DNA of 11,786 bases, from contig JAFIHP010000362.1 in assembly GCA_017849335.1 (NCBI GenBank), forward strand, positions 1-11,786. Reading direction: 5' to 3'. Made by a program: the position numbers and the translations under genes. Under the pieces are notes generated by a model. The model worked only from the letters and a program-made list of their open reading frames with translations. It did not search any database and was not told the origin of the DNA. Positions 6,685-11,786 of this stretch are shown piece by piece. Numbering within the stretch: position 1 is the first letter of the stretch; the number at the start of each line of letters is the position of its first letter. This DNA is from Actinomycetales bacterium. Its GTDB lineage: Bacteria > Actinomycetota > Actinomycetes > S36-B12.

Positions 6685-8420
6685 CAGCCTGCTCCGGCGA
6701 TCGTGCCCGCCGCGGTGCTCGCGGGCGGCTCGTCGACCGCGTCGTCGGCCGCCGGGGCCTCGATGCGCACGAGCTGGTGCGCGACCGCCACCAGGGCGGG
6801 CCGGTGCGCCACGACCAGGACCGTCGCGCCCCGGGCCGCGACCTGGGTGATCGCCTCGACGACGACGTCCTCGGTCCGCGGGTCGAGGGCGGCGGTCGGC
6901 TCGTCGAGGAGCACGACGTCGGCGGCGCCGAGCAGGGCCCGGGCGAGGCTGAGCCGCTGGAGCTGGCCGATCGACAGCCCGGATCCGTCGGCGGCCAGCG
7001 GCGTGTCGATCCCGTCGGGGAGCGCCCGCACCTCGTCGGCGAGGCCCGCCGCCGTGAGGGCTGCCCACGCGAGCTCGGGGCTGGCGTCCGGTACCCGCAG
7101 CGTCACGGCCTCCAGGACGGTCGGCGTAGCGGTGAGGTCGGCGTCGACGACGTGCGACTGCTGCGGCAGCCAGGCGATCCGTGACCGCCACGCCGTGAGG
7201 TCGAGGTCGTCGACAGGAGCCGAGACGTCACCCGCCTCCGCGCGTACCGAGCCCCCCGACAACGGCACGAACCCCAGGAGCGCCGCGATGAGTGTCGACT
7301 TCCCGCCGCCAGAGCCGCCCACGATCGCGGTGACCGTGCCGGGTTCCGCAGTGAACGTCACGCCGCCGAGCGCCGGCCGCGGACGTCCCGGATAGGTGAC
7401 CGCGACGTCCTCGAGCGTCAGCCGGACTGGCCCGTCGGGAAGGCGGACGGACCCGCCGGTCGGCAGCGGCGTCTCGAGGATCGTGAAGACGCGGTCGGCG
7501 GCGCCGAGGCCCTCCGCCGCGGCGTGGAAGTGCTGGCCGAGGAGCCGCAGCGGCAAGTACGCCTCGGGCGCCAGGATCAGCACGAACAGCGCGACCGAGT
7601 AGGCGATCTGGCCCTCGGCCAGGCGAAGTCCGACCGACACCGCGACGAGGGCGACCGACAGCGTGGCGAGCAGCTCGAGCGCGAGGGACGACAGGAACGA
7701 GACGCGCAGGACGCCCATCGTCGTACTGCGGTAGCGGTCCCCGATCGCACGGATCGCCTCGGCCTGCGTCTTGGCCCGGCCGAACGCCTTCAACGCCGGC
7801 AGACCGGACACCAGGTCCAGGAAGTGCCCGGAGAGGACCGAGAGAGTCCGCCACTGCCGGTCGACCTGCGACCGCGTGTACAGGCCGATCAGCACCATGA
7901 AGATCGGGATCAACGGGATCGTCACTGCCACGATGACGGTCGACAGGATGTCCTGCCCCCACATGGTCAGCAGGACCGCGACCGGCACGATCACCGCGAG
8001 CATCAGCTGGGGCAGATAGCGGGCGTAGTACCCGTCGAGTGCGTCGACACCACGCGTCACGAGTGCGGCTGTCTCCCCGGGGGCGGCGGCCGCGGGACCC
8101 TGCGGCCCGAGCGCGATGACATGGGCCATGGCCGCCTGCCGCAGCTCTTGCTTGGCGCTGGCCGACGCGCGCACAGCGGCGACCTCCGACAGCCACACGA
8201 TCGAGGCCCGCACCACGAACACGGCGGCCAGGATCGCGACGGTGTCGCGGACGTCCTGCCAGTCACCACCGTCCGAGGAGACGGACACGATGACGTCGGA
8301 CAGAAGCCGGGCCTGGACGATGACCAGCACGGCGGTCACCGCGCCGAGGACGACCGCGACGGCGATGAAGCCACGGGTGCTCCGGGCGTAGCGCAGCAGG
8401 CGCGGGTCGAGCGGCTTCAT
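6681..8420 (-). CDS. cydD: CydD, ABC exporter subunit for cytochrome bd assembly
   Basis: CydD (579 residues) is the partner half-transporter of CydC. A transmembrane domain with about six helices (18-300) includes LGQHFHAAAEGLGAADRVF (294-312) at the junction to the ATPase domain, a family hallmark. The ATPase has Walker A GGSGGGKST (368-376), Q-loop Gln420 in WLPQQSHVVD, signature LSIGQLQR (482-489), Walker B VVLLDEPTAALD (502-513) and switch His539. The LSxGQ signature departs from LSGGQ, but E. coli CydD has a similar LSVGQ, so this is not decay. The ATG at 8420 follows AGGA about 10 bases upstream. Cotranslation with cydC is indicated by the 4-bp overlap. The gene is separated from cydB by 102 bp with a large hairpin, so its dosage may be set apart from cydAB. 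Confidence 0.95.
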   Translation of the reverse strand: MKPLDPRLLRYARSTRGFIAVAVVLGAVTAVLVIVQARLLSDVIVSVSSDGGDWQDVRDTVAILAAVFVVRASIVWLSEVAAVRASASAKQELRQAAMAHVIALGPQGPAAAAPGETAALVTRGVDALDGYYARYLPQLMLAVIVPVAVLLTMWGQDILSTVIVAVTIPLIPIFMVLIGLYTRSQVDRQWRTLSVLSGHFLDLVSGLPALKAFGRAKTQAEAIRAIGDRYRSTTMGVLRVSFLSSLALELLATLSVALVAVSVGLRLAEGQIAYSVALFVLILAPEAYLPLRLLGQHFHAAAEGLGAADRVFTILETPLPTGGSVRLPDGPVRLTLEDVAVTYPGRPRPALGGVTFTAEPGTVTAIVGGSGGGKSTLIAALLGFVPLSGGSVRAEAGDVSAPVDDLDLTAWRSRIAWLPQQSHVVDADLTATPTVLEAVTLRVPDASPELAWAALTAAGLADEVRALPDGIDTPLAADGSGLSIGQLQRLSLARALLGAADVVLLDEPTAALDPRTEDVVVEAITQVAARGATVLVVAHRPALVAVAHQLVRIEAPAADDAVDEPPASTAAGTIAGAGW

Positions 8421-8426
8421 AGGGTT

Positions 8427-8440
8427 GCCATCCTGGCACG
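8427..8440. repeat. 14-bp word shared with the bkdA 5' region (copy 2)
   Basis: Same 14 bases as 2442-2455, here immediately before the cydD start. One extra pairing base extends the inverted repeat to TGCCA-TCC-TGGCA (8426-8438). It might be part of an internal cydDC promoter or of the ribosome-binding region, since its complement contains AGGA. No function is proven. Confidence 0.35.
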
Positions 8441-8453
8441 GCGGTCGGAGACG

Positions 8454-8514
8454 CCGAGGCCCGCCGGCGGAGGCCCCACGCGGCGCGGGTGGGGCCTCCG
8501 GCGACGGGCCTCGG
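8454..8514 (-). terminator. Large hairpin between cydB and cydD
   Basis: Outer arms CCGAGGCCC (8454-8462) and GGGCCTCGG (8506-8514) pair perfectly over 9 bp. Inner arms CGGAGGCCCCAC (8468-8479) and GTGGGGCCTCCG (8489-8500) pair over 12 bp, around a 9-base loop. The 5 bases between them on each side are partly complementary. On the minus strand the structure begins 8 bases after the cydB stop. There is no U-tract after it, so it may be a U-less actinobacterial terminator, an attenuator, or a 3'-stabilising structure that makes cydAB mRNA more abundant than cydDC. The hairpin itself is directly seen; its role is inferred. Confidence 0.8.
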
Positions 8515-8522
8515 AACGGGAC

Positions 8523-9605
8523 TCAGCCGGCCGCGTTCGCCATCGGCTCCGGCGCCGGGGCGCTCACCTGCGGCGGGATCATCGAGGTGCTGATCCGCTT
8601 GCGGAACACCCAGTAGGTCCAGCCCTGGTAGAGCAGCACGATCGGCGTCATCACGAGCGCCACGATCGTCATCACTGTCAGGGTGTAGTGCTGGCTGGAC
8701 GCGTTGTGGATCGTCAGGTTGTAGGCCGCGTCCGTGCTGCTGACCATGACGTTCGGGAACAGCCCGGCGAACAGCGTCGCCACGGCCAGGCCGATCGTCA
8801 CGGCACTGAAGAAGAACGCCCATCCGTCACGATCCTTGAGCACCAGGAAGAGCGCGACCAGCCACGCCACCGCCGCGATCAGCGCCAGGGGCAGCGTGAC
8901 GGCCACATGACCGGAGTAGGCCTGGAACCACAGCAGGGCGGCGACGGCCATGACAGCCGCCACGATGCCCAGCTTGATCGCGGCGCTCTTCGCGACCGCG
9001 TGCATGTCGCCCTTGGTCTTGAGGGCCAGGAAGATCGCGCCGTGCGTCAAGAAGACGGTCAGGGTCATCAGGCCGACCACGATCGAGAACGGGTTGAGCA
9101 GCGTGAACAGGTTGCCCGTGAAGTTGAGCTGCCCGGCCAGGTCCGGCGCGCTCCCGGCGAGGGGCTCGATCGGCGTGCCGCTCACGACGTTGCCGAAGGC
9201 GACGCCGAGCAGCAGCGCCGGCAGGGCCGACCCGATGGCGATCGCCCAGTCCCAGCGACGACGCCAGGCGTCGGTGTGGCCCTTGCCGCGGTACTCGAAC
9301 GCGACGCCGCGCAGGATGAGTCCGACGAGCACGAGGAACAGCGCCAGGTAGAAGCCGCTGAACATCGTCGCGTACCAGAGCGGGAAGGCCGCGAAGGTCG
9401 CGCCGCCCGCGGTGAGCAGCCACACCTCGTTCCCGTCCCACACCGGTCCGATGGTGTTGATCATGACCCGCTTCTTCGCCTCGTCCTTGCCGAGGAACGG
9501 CAGCAGCATGCCGACACCTAGGTCGAACCCGTCGAGGACGAAGTAGCCGGTCCACAGCACCGCGATGAGGATGAACCAGATGGTCTGCAGGACGTCGAGG
9601 TCCAT
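8523..9605 (-). CDS. cydB: Cytochrome bd ubiquinol/menaquinol oxidase subunit II
   Basis: CydB (360 residues) is the second membrane subunit of the high-affinity quinol oxidase that reduces O2 to water at low oxygen. The start is typical: MDLDVLQTIWFILIAVLWTGYFVLDGFDLGVGML spans helix 1, and GPVWDGNEVWLL (53-64), FSGFYLALFLVL, the AFEYRGK loop (102-108) and the TLLNPFSIVVGL segment (168-179) follow. Roughly nine hydrophobic helices can be counted. The C-terminal tail is Pro/Ala-rich and slightly longer than the last helix. ATG 9605 has the Shine-Dalgarno GAAGGA 6 bases upstream, within a purine-rich stretch. It lies 28 bp after cydA, so the two are cotranscribed. No small CydX-like ORF was found between cydB and cydD. 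Confidence 0.96.
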   Translation of the reverse strand: MDLDVLQTIWFILIAVLWTGYFVLDGFDLGVGMLLPFLGKDEAKKRVMINTIGPVWDGNEVWLLTAGGATFAAFPLWYATMFSGFYLALFLVLVGLILRGVAFEYRGKGHTDAWRRRWDWAIAIGSALPALLLGVAFGNVVSGTPIEPLAGSAPDLAGQLNFTGNLFTLLNPFSIVVGLMTLTVFLTHGAIFLALKTKGDMHAVAKSAAIKLGIVAAVMAVAALLWFQAYSGHVAVTLPLALIAAVAWLVALFLVLKDRDGWAFFFSAVTIGLAVATLFAGLFPNVMVSSTDAAYNLTIHNASSQHYTLTVMTIVALVMTPIVLLYQGWTYWVFRKRISTSMIPPQVSAPAPEPMANAAG

Positions 9606-9633
9606 GTCGATTCCTTCTTCTCTTCTCAGCGGC

Positions 9634-11061
9634 TCAGTAGGCGAAGTACAGCTGCTTGTCGGCGGCCTTCTCGGCGTCGCCGTGCGGGTCGAGCACCGGG
9701 TCCTCGGGTGCCCCCGCCTTGACGGCCTTGAGGATCAGCTTGACCTCGATGATGGCCAGCACCAGGTACAGGAGGGTGAACCCGATCATCGAGATCCACA
9801 CCTGCGCCGAACTCAGCAGCGGCGAGACACCGTCCGCGGTGAGCTGCTGGCCGAAGACCACCCAGGGCTGGCGGCCGATCTCGGTGAAGATCCAGCCGGC
9901 CGAGATGCCCACGAGCGGGAAGAGCACGATGACCGCACTGGAGAACGCGAAGAACCGGCTCCGGGGGACCCGCCCGCCCCGCAGGGCGAACAGCGCCCAC
10001 AGCGCGTAGAGCGCGGCCAGCATGCCCAGGCCGATCATCAGGCGGAAGCCCCAGTAGGTGATCGGGACGTAGGGGGTGAAGTTGGTCTCCGCGGCGTACT
10101 GCGGGTACTTCTGGGCGTACTCGGCCTGCAGGTCGTTGATGCCCTGCACGGTGCTGTCCGGCCCGTCCCATGTCCCGGTCGCCAGCCACGACAGCAGTCC
10201 AGGAATCTCGATGATGTTCGTCGCCTGGTCACCGGACAGGTCGCCGACGCTGAGCACGCTGAACGGCGCGTTCTCCTGCGTGGTGTAGAGCGCCTCGGCC
10301 GCCGCCACCTTCATCGGCTGCTGCTGGACCATGATCTTCATGTCCATGTCGCCGCTGATCGAGACCAGCACCGCGGAGATGAGCACGACCCACGCACCGG
10401 TCTTGGCGGACGCACGGAACACGTCGACCTGACGGTTCTTGAACATCATCCAGGCCGACACGCCGGCGACACCGGCACCCGACACGAGGAACGACGCGGC
10501 GAGGGTGTGGAAGAACGCGATCATCGCGGTGTTCTGGAACAGGACCTCGCCGATGTTGTTCAGCACCGCGCGACCGGTCTCCGGGTCGACCTCGAAGCCG
10601 ACCGGGTGCTGCATGAACGCGTTCGCGGCGAGGATGAAGTAGGCCGACACCATCGACCCGAATGCCGCGAGGTAGATCATCGACAGGTGCAGGCGCTTCG
10701 GCAGCTTGTCCCAGCCGAAGATCCACAGCCCGAGGAACGTGGACTCGAGGAAGAACGCGAGCAGCGCCTCCATCGCGAGCGGAGCTCCGAAGACGTCACC
10801 GACGAATCGCGAGTACTGCGACCAGTTCATGCCGAACTGGAACTCCTGCACGATGCCCGTCACCACGCCCATCGCGAAGTTGATCAGGAACAGCTTGCCG
10901 AAGAACTTGGTGAGCTTCAGGTACTTCACGTTGCCGGTGCGGTACCACGCCGTCTGGAAGCCCACGACCAACCACACGGTGCCGAGCGTGAGAGGCACGA
11001 AGAGGAAGTGGTACACGGTCGTGATGGCGAACTGCCACTGGGAGAGGCTGAGCGCAGACAT
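9634..11061 (-). CDS. cydA: Cytochrome bd ubiquinol/menaquinol oxidase subunit I
   Basis: CydA (475 residues) carries the three haems and the quinol site. Conserved ligands are all visible: His18 (high-spin haem ligand, in TTVYHFLFVPLTLG), His185 and Met342 (haem b558 ligands, in AFFHTLAASF and YWGFRLMIGLGM), the acidic pair Glu98 and Glu106 on helix III, and the quinol-loop Lys251 and Glu256 in QQPMKVAAAEALYT. GRQPW (396-400) is the family signature. About nine transmembrane helices are expected. The length and short region after the quinol loop indicate the short-Q-loop class rather than the long E. coli type. ATG 11061 has AAGGGA 7 bases upstream. It heads the cydABDC cluster behind a DosR-like box at 11178-11197, suggesting induction under low oxygen; this regulation is inferred. 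Confidence 0.97.
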   Translation of the reverse strand: MSALSLSQWQFAITTVYHFLFVPLTLGTVWLVVGFQTAWYRTGNVKYLKLTKFFGKLFLINFAMGVVTGIVQEFQFGMNWSQYSRFVGDVFGAPLAMEALLAFFLESTFLGLWIFGWDKLPKRLHLSMIYLAAFGSMVSAYFILAANAFMQHPVGFEVDPETGRAVLNNIGEVLFQNTAMIAFFHTLAASFLVSGAGVAGVSAWMMFKNRQVDVFRASAKTGAWVVLISAVLVSISGDMDMKIMVQQQPMKVAAAEALYTTQENAPFSVLSVGDLSGDQATNIIEIPGLLSWLATGTWDGPDSTVQGINDLQAEYAQKYPQYAAETNFTPYVPITYWGFRLMIGLGMLAALYALWALFALRGGRVPRSRFFAFSSAVIVLFPLVGISAGWIFTEIGRQPWVVFGQQLTADGVSPLLSSAQVWISMIGFTLLYLVLAIIEVKLILKAVKAGAPEDPVLDPHGDAEKAADKQLYFAY

Positions 11062-11177
11062 CCTGCTGTCCCTTCGGTCGCCGCAAGGCGTTCATCGCGC
11101 GCCGGGCGGGCCCGGTGCTCTACAGGGGGAATCCTCGTCCGCCCGGACGCCGGATCGACGAGCGTGAGTCCGTGATT
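11062..11177 (-). promoter_or_regulatory. Probable cydA promoter and 5' leader
   Basis: This 116-bp stretch precedes cydA on the minus strand. A possible -10, CACGCT (11161-11166), lies 11 bases downstream of the DosR-like box; that would place the box over the -35, the usual site for DosR activation. Two inverted repeats lie in the putative leader: GTCCG-CC-CGGAC (11137-11148) and CCGGGC-GG-GCCCGG (11102-11115). They could fold in RNA or be chance GC palindromes. No Rex-type TTGTGAA...TTCACAA site was seen. The Shine-Dalgarno AAGGGA lies 7 bases before the ATG. Confidence 0.4.
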
Positions 11178-11197
11178 GCCGGGACTTTGGTCCTGAC
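11178..11197. promoter_or_regulatory. DosR/DevR-box-like operator upstream of cydA
   Basis: GCCGGGACTTTGGTCCTGAC matches 15 of 20 positions of the mycobacterial DosR consensus TTSGGGACTWWAGTCCCSAA. The core GGGACT-TT plus GTCC of the second half is intact, and the minus strand carries a perfect AAAGTCCC half. The window encodes a DosR-like regulator whose DNA-contact Lys/Lys/Asn are conserved. The site lies between two divergent genes, about 117 bp before cydA and 46 bp before the acyltransferase. Consensus knowledge is from mycobacteria; binding here is inferred. Confidence 0.55.
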
Positions 11198-11231
11198 TTC
11201 GGGGCGGTTTCCGCGCTCCGGAACGGTCCTG

Positions 11232-11246
11232 CACCATTGGGGTATG
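11232..11246 (+). promoter_or_regulatory. Candidate leaderless promoter -10 and start of the acyltransferase gene
   Basis: CACCAT, then 6 bases (TGGGGT), then ATGACGTCGACG. This copies the layout before devR, including the same first 12 coding bases. GGGG lies too close to the ATG to be a good Shine-Dalgarno, which favours a leaderless reading. The call is tentative, as no -35 is evident. Confidence 0.35.
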
Positions 11247-11786
11247 ACGTCGACGGCCACGGCCTCCTCCGGCGCGTCCGTCGCTCCCGGGGAGCAGTCC
11301 TCTCGCCGCCCCGACATCCAGGGCCTGCGCGCGGTCGCCGTGCTCCTGGTCGTCGCGTTCCACGCCGAGCTGCCGGTTCCGGGCGGCTTCGCCGGCGTCG
11401 ACGTCTTCTTCGTGATCTCCGGCTTCGTCATCACGGCCATGCTGATGCGCGAGTGGACCGCCCACGCCCGCGTCCGGTTCGGCACCTTCTACCTGCGCCG
11501 CTTCCTGCGGCTGACGCCCGCCCTGGCCCTGACCGTCACCGTCGTCGCCATCGCGTCGTTCCTGCTCCAGAACCCCTACGGCGCCCAGCAGACCGCCGCG
11601 CGGACCGGGATCGGGGCGATGCTGCTGTCCGCGAACTACGTCCTCGCGGCGGCGACGGGCGACTACTTCGCGCAGAGCGCGACCAGCAACCCGCTCCTGA
11701 ACACGTGGTCCTTGTCGGTGGAGGAGCAGTTCTACCTGGTGTTACCGGCCCTGCTCGTGCTCGGCTGGCTCGGTGCCCGCCGAGCG
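11244..11786 (+). CDS. OafA/YrhL-type membrane acyltransferase (acyltransferase 3 family), N-terminal part only
   Basis: The 181 codons present run off the right edge without a stop. Acyltransferase-3 proteins transfer acetyl or other acyl groups to cell-surface sugars from inside a polytopic membrane domain. The hallmarks are in order: RRPDIQGLRAVAVLLVVAFH (21-40) with the conserved Arg29 and catalytic-type His40, GGFAGVDVFFVISGFVIT (47-64), FYLRRFLRLTPAL (82-94) and NTWSLSVEEQFYLVLP (153-168). The hydrophobic segments near 28-40, 51-66, 93-109, 123-136 and 163-176 are probably transmembrane. The first 20 residues are a Ser/Thr/Ala-rich cytosolic tail. The ATG is supported by the family N-terminus and a -10-like hexamer. 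It is divergent from cydA. A C-terminal SGNH domain, common in such proteins, cannot be judged; the substrate is unknown. Confidence 0.93.
   Translation, partial: MTSTATASSGASVAPGEQSSRRPDIQGLRAVAVLLVVAFHAELPVPGGFAGVDVFFVISGFVITAMLMREWTAHARVRFGTFYLRRFLRLTPALALTVTVVAIASFLLQNPYGAQQTAARTGIGAMLLSANYVLAAATGDYFAQSATSNPLLNTWSLSVEEQFYLVLPALLVLGWLGARRA

Noticed and set aside
6685..7191. Upstream extension of the cydC reading frame
   Set aside because: It overlaps the cydD ATPase domain and has no family similarity; the GTG at 6684 begins the normal CydC N-terminus.
3616..7395. A 1259-codon open frame on the plus strand, antisense to the kinase, cydC and part of cydD
   Set aside because: The translation is Arg/Gly/His/Asp-rich with no recognisable domain, and it runs opposite genes with intact catalytic motifs. 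Long antisense frames are expected in GC-rich actinobacterial DNA.
8421..8522. A small CydX-type subunit gene between cydB and cydD
   Set aside because: The gap is 102 bp and mostly hairpin, with no short membrane-helix ORF.
7524..9521. A 665-codon plus-strand frame antisense to cydD and cydB
   Set aside because: It has biased His/Asp/Arg/Gln composition and no domain, and cydD and cydB are clearly real on the other strand.
9565..11175. A 536-codon plus-strand frame antisense to cydA
   Set aside because: It mirrors cydA codons and lacks motifs or a credible start; cydA has all its haem ligands.
11198..11217. A second full DosR box directly next to the first
   Set aside because: TTCGGG fits the first half, but the overall match is only about 11 of 20; at most a weak half site.

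Overview
The window is very GC-rich, with dense operons, GTG/TTG starts and apparent leaderless starts. Its protein families are those of Actinobacteria: an actinobacterial branched-chain 2-oxoacid dehydrogenase, a DosR/DevR-type regulator with a DevS/DosT-type GAF kinase, and the mycobacterial gene order cydA-cydB-cydD-cydC. The genus cannot be told from the sequence alone.

Layout. (1) 1-2420, minus strand: E1 alpha, E1 beta and the beginning of E2 of a 2-oxoacid dehydrogenase complex (bkdABC-like), tightly coupled; E2 runs off the left edge. (2) 2421-2519: a 99-bp divergent promoter region. (3) 2520-3191, plus strand: a NarL/DevR-type response regulator that probably begins leaderlessly. 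(4) 3196-4854, minus strand: a DevS/DosT-type histidine kinase (GAF-GAF-HisKA_3-HATPase) that retains the His and Tyr equivalent to the haem pocket of mycobacterial DevS. The two signalling genes are convergent, with only 4 bp between their stop codons. (5) 4900-11061, minus strand: cytochrome bd oxidase and its ABC assembly factors, transcribed cydA-cydB-cydD-cydC and followed 45 bp later, on the same strand, by the kinase. A strong hairpin separates cydAB from cydDC. (6) 11062-11243: a 182-bp divergent region holding a near-match to the DosR/DevR operator. (7) 11244 to the right edge, plus strand: the N-terminal part of an OafA-type membrane acyltransferase.

The most interesting point is how the parts may connect. 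A gas/redox-sensing kinase lies directly downstream of the cytochrome bd cluster. Its apparent partner keeps the DosR DNA-contact residues. A 15/20 match to the DosR box sits in front of cydA. Together these suggest a local hypoxia or nitric-oxide response circuit in which a haem-GAF kinase controls the high-affinity terminal oxidase. The genes are recognised from family knowledge; the circuit is inference. All intergenic gaps are under 200 bp, and I saw no RNA genes, insertion sequences or CRISPR arrays.
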